A stretch of 64,000 nucleotides of DNA from Azomonas tarimensis (GCF_042648805.1 NZ_JBHRXZ010000024.1:248001-312000), one strand, 5' to 3'; positions 25,239 through 35,093 are shown, counted from the stretch's first letter. Made by a program: numbers and translations. Notes: generated by a model not told the origin, from the sequence alone.

Positions 25239-26612
25239 ATGTATGCATTGATGGCGCTGGTTTTCGTGGCGGGTTACCTGGCGATCGCGCTCGAGCATCC
25301 CCTGCGCATCGACAAGGCCGCCTCGGCGCTGCTGACCGCGGCGGTGAGCTGGACGCTGTTGGTGCTCGGCGCTGACCACCTGATCCCGGCAGTCGAGGGC
25401 GCACTGCATGCAGGCGATGCTCGTGGGCTGGTGGTCGAGGAGTTGCGTCATCACTTGGGCGAAATCGCCGAAATCCTGTTCTTTCTGCTCGGCGCCATGA
25501 CGATTGTCGAGCTGATCGACTCCCACGAAGGCTTCAAGGTCATCACCGACCGCATCCAGACCCGCAAGCGGGTCCACCTGCTGTGGATACTCGGCTTCCT
25601 GACCTTCTTTCTGTCGGCCGCGCTGGACAACCTCACCACCACCATCGTGATGATTTCCCTGCTGCGCAAGCTGATCCGCGGCCGCCAGGAACGCTGGCTG
25701 TATGTCGGCCTGGTGGTGATTGCCGCCAACGCCGGTGGCGCCTGGTCGCCCATCGGTGACGTCACCACGACGATGCTCTGGATCGGTGCACAGATCACCG
25801 CGACAGGGGTGGTCACCAGCCTGTTCCTGCCCAGCCTGGTATGCCTGCTGGTGCCACTGATCATTCTCAGCTTCCGCCTCAAGGGCGAGGCACCGCGCCC
25901 GCGGGGCCGGATCATCGGCGAGGACAAGGGGCAACCAACCACCGCCTTCGAGCGCAACCTGGTGCTGGCGCTGGGTATCGGCGCGCTGGTGTTCGTACCG
26001 GTGTTCAAGACCGTCACCCACTTGCCGCCCTACATGGGCATCCTGTTCGGCCTCGGCGTGCTCTGGCTGGCCACCGAAATCATCCACCGCAACAAGAACG
26101 AGGAAGACAAACATCCGCTCTCGGTCGTCGGTGTACTGCGCAAGGTGGACACGCCCAGCGTGCTGTTCTTTCTCGGCATCCTGCTCGCCGTGTCGAGCCT
26201 TGCCACCGCCGGCCACCTGACCCAGATCGCCACCTTGCTGCGTGAATCAATGGGCAACATCTACGCGATCAACTACGCCATCGGGCTGCTCTCGGCAGTG
26301 GTCGACAACGTGCCGCTGGTGGCTGGCGCGATGAAGATGTATCCGCTGGCTTCCCCCGAGCTGATCGCTGGCGCCGACGCTACCGAAGCGGCCTGGATGA
26401 GCCAGTTCGTGGTGGATGGGGTGTTCTGGGAGCTGCTGGCGTTCTGCGCCGGCACGGGCGGCAGCAGCCTGATCATCGGCTCGGCGGCCGGCGTCGCGGC
26501 CATGGGAATGGAGCGGATCAGTTTCTTCTGGTACGTCAAGCGGGTGTCGCTGTTGGCGTTTCTCGGTTATACCGCCGGAGCGCTCAGCTATCTGCTGCTC
26601 GATGTACTCTGA
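25239..26612 (+). CDS. nhaD: NhaD-type Na+/H+ antiporter
   Basis: A 457-residue membrane protein with about 11-12 hydrophobic segments and the ion-transporter-superfamily signatures SAALDNLTTTIVMISLLRKL and ANAGGAWSPIGDVTTTMLW, plus a second VDNVPLVAG element in the C-terminal half. NhaD exchanges Na+ for H+ and is common in halotolerant and marine gammaproteobacteria, consistent with a stutzeri-like organism. Monocistronic as far as visible; an inverted repeat follows the stop. Confidence 0.9.
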   Translation: MYALMALVFVAGYLAIALEHPLRIDKAASALLTAAVSWTLLVLGADHLIPAVEGALHAGDARGLVVEELRHHLGEIAEILFFLLGAMTIVELIDSHEGFKVITDRIQTRKRVHLLWILGFLTFFLSAALDNLTTTIVMISLLRKLIRGRQERWLYVGLVVIAANAGGAWSPIGDVTTTMLWIGAQITATGVVTSLFLPSLVCLLVPLIILSFRLKGEAPRPRGRIIGEDKGQPTTAFERNLVLALGIGALVFVPVFKTVTHLPPYMGILFGLGVLWLATEIIHRNKNEEDKHPLSVVGVLRKVDTPSVLFFLGILLAVSSLATAGHLTQIATLLRESMGNIYAINYAIGLLSAVVDNVPLVAGAMKMYPLASPELIAGADATEAAWMSQFVVDGVFWELLAFCAGTGGSSLIIGSAAGVAAMGMERISFFWYVKRVSLLAFLGYTAGALSYLLLDVL

Positions 26613-26681
26613 GGGAGGTGGCGGGCTTGCCCCGCCCCGCCATTCCGGGCATGGTTTGCTGCCACCCGGATGCTCAAGCAC

Positions 26682-26978
26682 ATGGAAATCAGCAAGACCC
26701 GCTCCAGCTTCTACCGACGCCTCTATCTCGCCTGGCTGATCGACAGCGGGACCGCGACCAGCGTGCCGGCGATCACCGCACTGACCGGCATGCCTCGGCG
26801 TACTGCCCAGGACACCCTGACGGCGCTCGCCGAACTCGACATCCAGTGCCTGTTCGAGCAAGCCGATGGCGAGCGCCATAACGGAGGTCGATACCGCATA
26901 CAGGACTGGGGCGCCATCGATCGGCGCTGGGTCGAGCACAACCTGCCAATGATCCGCCAGGTCCTGGGCTACCCATGA
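26682..26978 (+). CDS. Small winged-helix DNA-binding protein
   Basis: About 98 residues (MEISKTRSSFYRRLYLAWLI...). The pattern SVPAITALTGMPRRTAQDTLTALAELDI is a helix-turn-helix followed by a wing (HNGGRYRIQDWG). Its TGA overlaps the ATG of the next gene (ATGA), so it is translationally coupled to the transporter and may regulate it; that is inference. I do not recognise a named regulator. An alternative in-frame ATG lies 12 nt upstream. Confidence 0.8.
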   Translation: MEISKTRSSFYRRLYLAWLIDSGTATSVPAITALTGMPRRTAQDTLTALAELDIQCLFEQADGERHNGGRYRIQDWGAIDRRWVEHNLPMIRQVLGYP

Positions 26979-28804
26979 ACGCCGAACTGGCACTGGTCCT
27001 GGGACTGCTGGCCACCTGCGTGGCACTGTTCATCCGCAACCGCCCTCGGATGGACGTGGTCGCACTGATGGCCATGGTAGCCCTGCCGCTGGCCGGCGTT
27101 CTCAGTGTGCCGGAGGCCCTGGCGGGTTTCAGCGACCCCAGCGTGATACTCATTGGCGCGCTCTTCGTCATCGGACACAGCCTGGTGCGCACCGGCATCG
27201 CCTACCGGCTCGGCGACTGGCTGGCGCGCACCGCCGGCACCAGTGAAATCCGCCTGCTGGTGTTACTGATGCTGGCGGTGGCAGGGCTCGGCTCAGTGAT
27301 GAGCTCGACCGGCGTGGTGGCCATCTTCATTCCGGTGGTACTCGGCGTGGCGCGGCGGATGCGTCTGCCGCCCGGCCGGCTGATGATGCCGCTGGCCTTC
27401 GCCGGTCTCATCAGCGGCATGCTGACCCTGGTGGCCACCCCGCCGAACATGGTCGTCAGCAGTGAGCTGCGCCGTGCCGGGCTGGAAGGCTTCGGTTTTT
27501 TCGACTTTACCCCGATCGGGCTGGCGGTACTGGTGGCCGGCTTGGTCTACATGCTCCTGGTGCGCCGCTGGCTGGCCCGCCCCGAGGATCAGGACGGCAC
27601 CGAAGACTCCCGGCAGACCCTGGCCGACCTGGCCGACAGATACCGGCTTGCCGAACGGGCGCGGCGACTGCGGGTGCGACAGGGCTCGCCACTGGCCAAC
27701 GCGGTGCTCAACGAACTGCAATTGCGCGCCGAATACGGCATCAATGTCATCGCCGTGGAGCGCCCCGGCAGGTTTCAGAACCGCCTGCTGATCGCCACCG
27801 GCAACACCGAGCTGCGCGCCGGCGACATTCTGCTGGCCGATATCGCCAGCCCGGCGATCGGGCTGCTGGGCGCCTTCGATGAGCTTGGACTGGAAGCGGT
27901 CGCCCTGAAGAACGCCTACTATGACGTCCACGCCCGCGAGCTCGGCCTGGTGGAAGTCACCCTGCCCCCCGACTCCCACCTGCCGGGCAAGACCATCCAG
28001 GAGCTGGGTTTTCGCAGCCGGCACGGGCTGAACGTGGTCGGACTGAGGCGCAACCGTCAGGCGCTCGCCGGGTTGCTGGTCGATGAACGACTCAAGCCGG
28101 GCGACACGCTGCTGGTGGCTGGCGAATGGAAGGCAATCCACCGCCTGCAGGGCCTGAGCCGGGACTTTCTGGTGCTCAGCCTGCCGGCCGAGGTCGACCA
28201 TGTCGCCCCGGCCGCGCAAAAGGCACCGCAGGCACTGTTCTGCCTGGCGGTCATGGTGGCGCTTATGGTTTCCGGGCTGGTTCCGAACGTGCTCGCCGCG
28301 CTCATCGCCTGTCTGCTGCTGGGCCTGTTTCGCTGCATCGACATGGACAGCGCCTACCGCTCGATCCACTGGCAGAGCCTGCTGCTGATCGTCGGCATGC
28401 TGCCGTTCGCCCTGGCCCTGCAGAAGACCGGCGGGATCGACCTGGCGGTCTCCGGGCTGGTTACGCTGCTGGGCGATGCCGGCCCCCGGGCGATCCTGGC
28501 CTGCCTGTTCCTGCTGACGGCGATGATCGGCCTGTTCATTTCCAACACGGCAACCGCGGTACTGCTGGCTCCGGTGGCGATCAGCACCGCCGAGCAGCTT
28601 GGTGCCTCACCCTATCCCTTCGCCATGACGGTCGCGCTGGCCGCCTCCGCTGCCTTCATGACGCCAATTTCCTCGCCGGTGAACACGCTGGTCCTGGGTC
28701 CGGGCGGCTATCGCTTCGGCGACTTCGTCCGCATCGGCGTCCCCTTTACCCTGATGGTGATGATCGTCAGCGTCGCCCTGGTGCCGCTACTGTTTCCGTT
28801 CTAG
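26975..28804 (+). CDS. SLC13-family transporter with two RCK_C (TrkA-C) domains
   Basis: A 609-residue membrane protein: an N-terminal half-bundle (segments about 1-200, with SSTGVVAIFIPVVLG and ATPPNMVVSSELRRAG), a central cytoplasmic region with two TrkA-C-like repeats (about 210-400; GDILLADI and GDTLLVAGEW mark the same strand in each copy), and a C-terminal half-bundle containing SNTATAVLLAPVAI and TPISSPVNTLVLGPGGY. Such DASS/SLC13 proteins carry dicarboxylates, sulfate or other anions; the substrate cannot be told. Coupled to the winged-helix gene. Confidence 0.85.
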   Translation: MNAELALVLGLLATCVALFIRNRPRMDVVALMAMVALPLAGVLSVPEALAGFSDPSVILIGALFVIGHSLVRTGIAYRLGDWLARTAGTSEIRLLVLLMLAVAGLGSVMSSTGVVAIFIPVVLGVARRMRLPPGRLMMPLAFAGLISGMLTLVATPPNMVVSSELRRAGLEGFGFFDFTPIGLAVLVAGLVYMLLVRRWLARPEDQDGTEDSRQTLADLADRYRLAERARRLRVRQGSPLANAVLNELQLRAEYGINVIAVERPGRFQNRLLIATGNTELRAGDILLADIASPAIGLLGAFDELGLEAVALKNAYYDVHARELGLVEVTLPPDSHLPGKTIQELGFRSRHGLNVVGLRRNRQALAGLLVDERLKPGDTLLVAGEWKAIHRLQGLSRDFLVLSLPAEVDHVAPAAQKAPQALFCLAVMVALMVSGLVPNVLAALIACLLLGLFRCIDMDSAYRSIHWQSLLLIVGMLPFALALQKTGGIDLAVSGLVTLLGDAGPRAILACLFLLTAMIGLFISNTATAVLLAPVAISTAEQLGASPYPFAMTVALAASAAFMTPISSPVNTLVLGPGGYRFGDFVRIGVPFTLMVMIVSVALVPLLFPF

Positions 28805-28868
28805 GCACAGCTTCCAGCCCGCCCGCCGCCGTGGGACACTGTGTGCCCGATCCAGACCTGGCCAACGC

Positions 28869-29870
28869 ATGACCTCGTCCAGACCCGCACGCCCCGACAA
28901 GCAAGCCCTGCATCCACGCAACCCTCATCAGGGGCGCTACGATTTCGACGCATTGATCCGCACCGAGCCGGCCCTGGCCGGGTTCGTGATCCTGAATCCC
29001 TACGGCAAGCGCAGCATCGATTTCGCCGATCCTGCCGCCGTCAGGGTCTTCAACAAGGCGCTGTTGCAGCATTTCTATGGCATCCGCCACTGGGACATTC
29101 CGCCCGGCTACCTGTGTCCACCGGTTCCCGGGCGCGCCGACTACCTGCACGGTCTGGCCGACCTGCTGGCAGAGGAGAATGGCGGAGCAGTGCCGCGCGG
29201 CAAGCGGATCACCGTACTGGACATCGGTACCGGGGCGAACTGCATCTACCCTCTGATCGGCCAGCGCGAATACGGCTGGCGTTTCACCGGCTCGGACATA
29301 GACTCCCAGGCGCTGGCCGCCGCCTCGGCCATCATCAGCGCCAACAGACTCGAAGGGCAGATCACACTGCGCCGGCAGACCCATCCGCGGAGGATCTTCA
29401 GCGGTCTGCTGGACAAGGCCGAGCGTTTCGACCTCAGCCTGTGCAACCCGCCCTTTCATGGCTCGGCCGACGAAGCGAGACGTGGCAGCCAGCGCAAATG
29501 GCGCAACCTCGGCAAACAGGCGCCAGGGCGCAAGCTGCCGGTACTCAATTTCGGCGGGCAGGCCAATGAACTCTGGTGCGAGGGAGGAGAAGCAGCCTTT
29601 ATCGGCGCGCTTGCCGAGGAAAGCCTAGGTGTTTCCGGGCAGGTCTGCTGGTTCAGCACCCTGGTTTCCAAGGGTACCAACGTGGCGGGGCTGGAGGCAC
29701 GCCTGCAACGCCTGGAGGCCGACACTATCCAAGTCCACGAGATGGGCCAGGGGCAGAAGCGCAGCCGTTTCGTCGCCTGGAGCTTTCTCGATCGCGCGCA
29801 GCGTCAAGGTTGGCGCGCGGAGCGCTGGGGACCGGTCAGCGAGCCAACTGCCAGGCCTGGGCGTCCTTGA
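28869..29870 (+). CDS. rlmF: 23S rRNA m6A1618 methyltransferase
   Basis: A 333-residue SAM methyltransferase opening with ...LHPRNPHQGRYDFDALI, with the SAM-binding DIGTGANCIYPLIG and catalytic NPPF (in LCNPPFHGS). RlmF methylates A1618 of 23S rRNA. The stop overlaps the convergent small gene on the minus strand by 35 bp. Confidence 0.93.
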   Translation: MTSSRPARPDKQALHPRNPHQGRYDFDALIRTEPALAGFVILNPYGKRSIDFADPAAVRVFNKALLQHFYGIRHWDIPPGYLCPPVPGRADYLHGLADLLAEENGGAVPRGKRITVLDIGTGANCIYPLIGQREYGWRFTGSDIDSQALAAASAIISANRLEGQITLRRQTHPRRIFSGLLDKAERFDLSLCNPPFHGSADEARRGSQRKWRNLGKQAPGRKLPVLNFGGQANELWCEGGEAAFIGALAEESLGVSGQVCWFSTLVSKGTNVAGLEARLQRLEADTIQVHEMGQGQKRSRFVAWSFLDRAQRQGWRAERWGPVSEPTARPGRP

Positions 29871-30024
29871 GGGCACGCGTCTTGATATAGCGCGGCTCGC
29901 CATTGATTTCTTCGAGCTCGGTCATGCCGGCGAGCTCGCCGACCACGCGGTAGCGCTTGCCAGCCTTGTCCTGCAGCGGATAGAGCTGGGCGATCTGTTG
30001 GGCAAGTTCAGTCAAGGTGGACAT
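29836..30024 (-). CDS. Small protein of unknown function, convergent with rlmF
   Basis: About 62 residues (MSTLTELAQQIAQLYPLQDKAGKRYRVVGEL...), soluble, with a possible short N-terminal helix followed by a small beta-rich domain. I do not recognise a family. The coherent sequence in a 35-bp overlap with rlmF, a GGAG-type site upstream (complement of AACTCC near 30033-30038) and sensible composition suggest a real gene. An in-frame ATG at 30039 is an alternative start. Confidence 0.6.
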   Translation of the reverse strand: MSTLTELAQQIAQLYPLQDKAGKRYRVVGELAGMTELEEINGEPRYIKTRALKDAQAWQLAR

Positions 30025-30188
30025 GCAAAGAAACTCCAATCAACACTCGGGTTACAGCGGCGTTATACCGGGCTTCGGTTACGGTTGCGCGACAGCGTTT
30101 CGCACCGGTCGGCTCTGGGGGCCTGCCGCCTCGTCAAGTTTGGAGCCACGCGCGTCGAATTGATTCCCCGGATTGCCCGCCGTGTGCG

Positions 30189-30296
30189 CTAGCACACACC
30201 CAGGCCCAGTTGCAGCAGCGCCAGCCCACCCTGCTGCCAGCCCCACCAGCCCAGCGCCAGTAGTGCGGCCACTCCGATTCCAGTCACCGCCCTCAT
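30189..30296 (-). CDS. Possible 35-residue membrane peptide coupled to the MFS gene
   Basis: MRAVTGIGVAALLALGWWGW and following: a single hydrophobic segment. The ATG overlaps the stop of the upstream MFS gene (ATGA), suggesting translational coupling. It is short and unsupported by any family I know, so it could be chance. Confidence 0.35.
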   Translation of the reverse strand: MRAVTGIGVAALLALGWWGWQQGGLALLQLGLGVC

Positions 30297-31510
30297 GCGC
30301 CTGCTCCAGCCCGGGCGGCCAGCCGCGATACCGGCTTTTCCTGGATCGGCCAGTTCAGTACCGCCGCGATCAGGCTGAGAGCGATGCAGATCTGCCACAC
30401 CAGGTCGTAGCTGCCGGTCCGGTCATACAGCCAGCCGCCCATCCAGCCGCCAAAGAACGAACCGAACTGATGGAACAGGAATACGATGCCGCCGAGCATC
30501 GACAGGTTGCGCACGCCGAACAGCGTCGCCACGGTGCCGTTGGTCAGGGGCACCGTCGACAGCCACAGCAACCCCATGGCGATGCCGAAGACGTAGGCCG
30601 TGGTCGTCGTCAGCGGCGCGTAGAAGAACGCAGCGATCACCACGCCCCGGATCAGGTAGAGCGCGGTCAGCAACTTCGGCTTCGAATAGCAGCCGCCCAA
30701 CAGCCCCGCGGTGTAGGTGCCGACGATGTTGAACAGCCCCACCAGCGCCAGCACCGTGGTCCCGACCACGGCCGGCAACGCCTGGTCCACCAGATAGGCA
30801 GGCAGGTGCACGCCGATGAATACCACCTGGAAGCCGCAGACAAAGAACCCCGAAGCCAGCAACCAGAACCCGGAATGCGAGCCGGCCTCGCGCAGCGCTT
30901 CGCCAAGCGATTGCGGCGGACCCTGTCCCACCACGGGCTGGCGGTCACCGCGCAGCATCAGCGCCAGCGGCACGATCAGTGCCACCAGCAGGCCCAGCGC
31001 CAGCAGCGCCGATGACCAGCCCAGCCAGGTGATCAGACCGAGGCTGCCGGGCAGCATGATGAACTGCCCGAAGGAGCCGGCTGCCGCCGCGATGCCCATC
31101 GCCTGACTGCGCTTTTCAACCGGTGCGGCGCGTCCGACGGCGCCGAGGATGCACGAGAAAGAGGTGCCCGAAAGCCCCAGGCCGATCAGCAGGCCGGCGC
31201 TCAGGCTCAGCGTCGCCGGAGAATCGGCACTGGCCATCAGCGCCAGGCCAAGGGCATAGAGCACTGCGCCGACCGCCGCGATCCGTGCCACGCCAAAGCG
31301 ATCGGCCAGCGCCCCGGTCACTGGCTGGGCCAATCCCCACACGAGGTTCTGCAAGGCGATGGCAAAGGCGAACACCTCGCGCCCCCAGCCAAAGGTCTCG
31401 CTCATCGGCGGCAGGAACAGACCGAAGCCGTGGCGGACGCCCAGCGATACGGCAAGGATCAGCGAGCTGCCCAGCAGCATCCAGGCACAATTGCGCCACA
31501 CGGCGTTCAT
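30293..31510 (-). CDS. MFS transporter
   Basis: A 405-residue protein with 12 hydrophobic segments and the MFS loop motif GALADRFGVARIAAVG between helices 2 and 3. The pattern LGVRHGFGLFLPPMSETFGWGRE resembles the oxalate/formate-antiporter-like branch of MFS (OFA or UMF types), but the substrate is unknown. It is divergent from ndpA across about 120 bp. Confidence 0.85.
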   Translation of the reverse strand: MNAVWRNCAWMLLGSSLILAVSLGVRHGFGLFLPPMSETFGWGREVFAFAIALQNLVWGLAQPVTGALADRFGVARIAAVGAVLYALGLALMASADSPATLSLSAGLLIGLGLSGTSFSCILGAVGRAAPVEKRSQAMGIAAAAGSFGQFIMLPGSLGLITWLGWSSALLALGLLVALIVPLALMLRGDRQPVVGQGPPQSLGEALREAGSHSGFWLLASGFFVCGFQVVFIGVHLPAYLVDQALPAVVGTTVLALVGLFNIVGTYTAGLLGGCYSKPKLLTALYLIRGVVIAAFFYAPLTTTTAYVFGIAMGLLWLSTVPLTNGTVATLFGVRNLSMLGGIVFLFHQFGSFFGGWMGGWLYDRTGSYDLVWQICIALSLIAAVLNWPIQEKPVSRLAARAGAGA

Positions 31511-31631
31511 CGCAGAGTTCCGCTCCAGGGAAAGCCGCAGTCTACCCGGCCTGTCACGAAACTCGCCATTCGGTCACGCCAGCACGTCGGGTAGACTGGC
31601 GCACCTCTGTTTCTACCGCCGCGAGAGCGCC

Positions 31632-32639
31632 ATGCCGATCCGCCACTGCATCGTCCACCTGATCGAGAAGAAACCCGACGGCACCCCCGCCGTGTTGCAC
31701 GCCCGCGACTCCGAACTCGCCGACTCCCAGTCCATCGAGAACCTGCTCGCCGACCTCAACGAAAGCTACAACGCCAAGCAGGGCAAGGCCTGGGGCTATT
31801 TTCGCGACGAGTCCGGAGCCTATCCCTTCTCTGGGTGGCTGACCCAGTACATGGCCGATGGCGGCGATTTCGTGGCCTTCAGCCGGCAAGCCATCGAGCA
31901 CCTGAAAACGCTGATGGAAGAGTCGAATCTCTCCACTGGCGGCCACGTGCTCTTTGCCCATTACCAGCAGGGCATGACCGACTACCTAGCCATCGCCCTG
32001 CTGCATCACAGCGAAGGCGTGGCCGTCACCGATAGCCTGGAACTGGCGCCGACCAAGCACCTCGACCTGGGTCAGTTGCACCTGGCGGCGCGGATCAACC
32101 TGTCCGAGTGGCAGAACAACCGGACCTCGAAGCAGTACATCTCCTTCATCAAGGGCAAGAACGGCAAGAAGGTCTCGGAATACTTCCGCGAGTTCATTGG
32201 CTGCCAGGAAGGCGTCGATGCGCCCAGCGAGACCCGCACCCTGCTCAAGGCCTTCAGTGACTACGTCGAAAGCGAGGACATGTCCGAAGAGCAGACCCGC
32301 GAGAAGACCTCCGCACTGGTGGACTACGCCAGCGGCCAGGCGCGTCTCGGCCAGGCCATGACCCTGGAAGAGTTGTCCGGGGTGATCGACGAGGACAAGC
32401 CACGGGCCTTCTACGATCACATCCGCAACAAGGATTACGGCCTGGCACCCGAGATCCCGCCGGACAAGCGCACCCTCAACCAGTTCCGGCGCTTCACCGG
32501 CCGGGCCGAAGGCCTGTCGATCAGCTTCGAGGCGCACCTGCTGGGCAGCAAGATCGAATATGACGAGGACAAGGACGTGCTCATCATCCGCCAACTGCCG
32601 ACCCAGCTGGTGGATCAGCTCAAACGTCGCAAGGAATGA
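31632..32639 (+). CDS. ndpA: Nucleoid-associated protein NdpA/YejK
   Basis: A 335-residue protein opening MPIRHCIVHLIEKKPDG, with SKQYISFIKGKNGKKVSEYFREFIGC, the hallmark of the YejK family. YejK is a nucleoid-associated protein that interacts with topoisomerases. The start at 31632 follows a GCGAGAG-like site; the open frame continues upstream but antisense to the MFS promoter region. The 3' end overlaps metE by 20 bp, tail to tail. Confidence 0.92.
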   Translation: MPIRHCIVHLIEKKPDGTPAVLHARDSELADSQSIENLLADLNESYNAKQGKAWGYFRDESGAYPFSGWLTQYMADGGDFVAFSRQAIEHLKTLMEESNLSTGGHVLFAHYQQGMTDYLAIALLHHSEGVAVTDSLELAPTKHLDLGQLHLAARINLSEWQNNRTSKQYISFIKGKNGKKVSEYFREFIGCQEGVDAPSETRTLLKAFSDYVESEDMSEEQTREKTSALVDYASGQARLGQAMTLEELSGVIDEDKPRAFYDHIRNKDYGLAPEIPPDKRTLNQFRRFTGRAEGLSISFEAHLLGSKIEYDEDKDVLIIRQLPTQLVDQLKRRKE

Positions 32640-34929
32640 CCGCCGCCATCCCGTGCCGCTCGCGCAGCTGTCGCGCGGCGCTCACCATGTTCGCCAGCGC
32701 GGCCTCGGTTTCCGCCCAGCCGCGGGTTTTCAACCCGCAATCGGGGTTGACCCAGAGACGCTCGGCGGGGATGCGCTCGATGGCCTTTTCCAGCAGAGCG
32801 AGCATTTCGCTGCTATCCGGCACCCGTGGCGAATGAATGTCATAGACCCCCGGGCCGATCTCGTTGGGGTAATCGAACGCGCGGAAGGCTTCGAGCAACT
32901 CCATCTGCGAGCGCGAGGTCTCGATGGTGATGACGTCGGCATCCATCGTCGCAATGGCTTCGATGATTTCGTTGAATTCGCTATAGCACATGTGGGTGTG
33001 GATCTGCGTCTCGTTGCTCACCCCGGCACTGCACAGGCGGAAGGCGTCCACTGCCCAGTCCAGGTAGACCTGCCACCCGGCACGGCGTAGCGGCAGCCCC
33101 TCGCGAAAGGCGGCCTCGTCGATCTGGATGATCGACACTCCGGCTGCCTCCAGATCCTGCACCTCGTCGCGGATCGCCAGTGCCAACTGGCGGGCCTGTT
33201 GTTCAGCAGAGACATCCTCCCGTGGGAATGACCACATCAGCATGGTCACCGGACCGGTCAACATGCCCTTGAGCGGCTTGTCGGTCTGCGTCTGGGCGTA
33301 GCCGATCCAGTCGAGGGTCATCGGCCGCGGCCGGTGCAGGTCGCCAAGGATGATTGCCGGCTTGACGCAACGCGAGCCATAGCTCTGCACCCAGCCGAAG
33401 CGGGTGAAGGCGTAGCCGTCGATCTGTTCGGCAAAGTACTCGACCATGTCGTTGCGCTCGGCTTCACCGTGAACCAGTACATCCAGCCCCAGCGCTTCCT
33501 GCCGGGCCACCGCATGGCGGATCTCGCCACGCATGGCGTCACGGTACTCGACGTCCGACAATCGTCCCTGGCGATGGGCCTGGCGTGCCTGGCGAATCGC
33601 CGGAGTCTGAGGGAATGAACCGATGGTGGTAGTGGGAAAGGCCGGTAGCTGCAAGCGCTCGCGCTGGCTGGCGATGCGCTCGGCAAAGGGCGCGGCGCGC
33701 TCGCTGTGCCGCGGCTCTACCGCTGCCAGACGGGCCTGTACCTCGGGCTTGTGGATATGCCGGGAGCTGGCACGGCGTTGCAGCACCGCGCGATTGTCCG
33801 CCAGCGCCTGGCGAACCTCGGCGGCGTCGGGCTGCGCCAGTGCCCGCACCAACAGCGCTACTTCCTCGCACTTCTGCACGGCAAAGGCCAGCCATTGGTT
33901 GGCTTCGGCGGGTGCTTCGCGGCGGAGGTCGACCGGGCAGTGCAGCAGCGAGCAGGACGGCGCCACCCACAGGCGTTCGCCAAGCCGCTCGGCGGCCTGA
34001 CTCAGCACCTGCAGTGTCTTGTCCAGGTCGCAGCGCCATACGTTGCGCCCGTTCACCACGCCCAGCGACAGCACCTTGTAGGCCGGCAGCCAGTCGAGAA
34101 TCTGCGGGAACTGCTCGGGCGCCCGTACCAGATCGATGTGCAGGCCATCCACCGGCAAGCCTGCGGCGAGGCCAAGGTTGTCTTCCAGGCCACCGAAGTA
34201 GGTGGCGACGAGCTTTTTCAGCGGTGCTCGCTGCAGGAGGTGATAGGCGCGTTCGAATGCGCTTTTCCATGCCTGCGGCAGGTCGAGAGCCAGGATCGGC
34301 TCGTCGAGCTGCACCCACTCGACGCCCTGCCCTGCCAGTCGATCGAGGATCTGGCCGTAAACCGGCAACAGGCGCTCCAGCAGCTCCAGCTTGTCGAAGC
34401 CCTGGGCTTTGCCCAGCCAGAGATAGCTGAGCGGGCCGAGTATCACTGGTTTGACCCTGTGCCCCAGTGCCCGCGCTTCGTCGACTTCCTCGAAGAGTTG
34501 CGGCCAGGACAGCTGGAAACTCTGCTCGAGGGAAAATTCCGGCACCAGGTAATGGTAGTTGGTGTCGAACCACTTGGTCAGCTCACTGGCTGGCCCGGCG
34601 GGGCCCCCACAGCAATGGCTCGAGACGCCCCGGGCCATGGCAAACAGCGTGTCGAGCGTTGGCTCGGCGGCTCCGTCGCGAAAGCGCTCGGGGATCGCGC
34701 CCACCATCAGCGAGTGACCCAGCACGCCGTCGTACCAGGCGAAATCACCCACAGGCAGCAGGTCGAGACCGGCGTCGCGCTGCAGTTGCCAATGTGCTGC
34801 GCGCAACTCAGCACCCGTCTGGCGCAGCTCGGACTCGTCGATCTCGCCTCGCCAGTAGGTCTCCAAGGCCTTCTTCAGTTCGCGGTCGCGGCCAATGCGA
34901 GGAAAGCCAAGGTTGTGTGCAATTGCCAT
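32620..34929 (-). CDS. metE: Cobalamin-independent methionine synthase
   Basis: A 769-residue two-barrel enzyme. The zinc-binding residues are seen in HMCYSEF and, near the end, NPDCGLKTRGW; FPTTTIGSFPQT starts the C-terminal catalytic barrel at about residue 430. It moves the methyl group of methyl-tetrahydropteroyl-triglutamate to homocysteine. The start at 34929 (MAIAHNLGFPRIG) is preceded by a GGAGAG ribosome-binding site. MetR usually activates it; a metR gene is found 0.8 kb away. Confidence 0.95.
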   Translation of the reverse strand: MAIAHNLGFPRIGRDRELKKALETYWRGEIDESELRQTGAELRAAHWQLQRDAGLDLLPVGDFAWYDGVLGHSLMVGAIPERFRDGAAEPTLDTLFAMARGVSSHCCGGPAGPASELTKWFDTNYHYLVPEFSLEQSFQLSWPQLFEEVDEARALGHRVKPVILGPLSYLWLGKAQGFDKLELLERLLPVYGQILDRLAGQGVEWVQLDEPILALDLPQAWKSAFERAYHLLQRAPLKKLVATYFGGLEDNLGLAAGLPVDGLHIDLVRAPEQFPQILDWLPAYKVLSLGVVNGRNVWRCDLDKTLQVLSQAAERLGERLWVAPSCSLLHCPVDLRREAPAEANQWLAFAVQKCEEVALLVRALAQPDAAEVRQALADNRAVLQRRASSRHIHKPEVQARLAAVEPRHSERAAPFAERIASQRERLQLPAFPTTTIGSFPQTPAIRQARQAHRQGRLSDVEYRDAMRGEIRHAVARQEALGLDVLVHGEAERNDMVEYFAEQIDGYAFTRFGWVQSYGSRCVKPAIILGDLHRPRPMTLDWIGYAQTQTDKPLKGMLTGPVTMLMWSFPREDVSAEQQARQLALAIRDEVQDLEAAGVSIIQIDEAAFREGLPLRRAGWQVYLDWAVDAFRLCSAGVSNETQIHTHMCYSEFNEIIEAIATMDADVITIETSRSQMELLEAFRAFDYPNEIGPGVYDIHSPRVPDSSEMLALLEKAIERIPAERLWVNPDCGLKTRGWAETEAALANMVSAARQLRERHGMAAVIPCDV

Positions 34930-35093
34930 GCAATATCTCTCCAATTCAGCGCCTAAACGATGCCGCGCATTCTGGAGAAGGTCGTCGCCTGAATAAATCT
35001 AATAATATTTGTATTAATCAGTAATTTTCCTCATGCAGCCATTGCCTGCCTCCCTGGTCAGTAGTCAGGCCAACCTAGCGAGATCGATTTTTG
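34930..35093. promoter_or_regulatory. Divergent metE / exoD-like intergenic region
   Basis: A 164-bp gap. A block from about 34991 to 35030 is strikingly AT-rich (AATAAATCTAATAATATTTG...) against the GC-rich surroundings, with a small AAATATTATT palindrome. I find no exact TGAA-N5-TTCA MetR box, but TGAAT and ATTCA half-site-like elements are present. Likely promoter/operator region; details uncertain. Confidence 0.4.
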
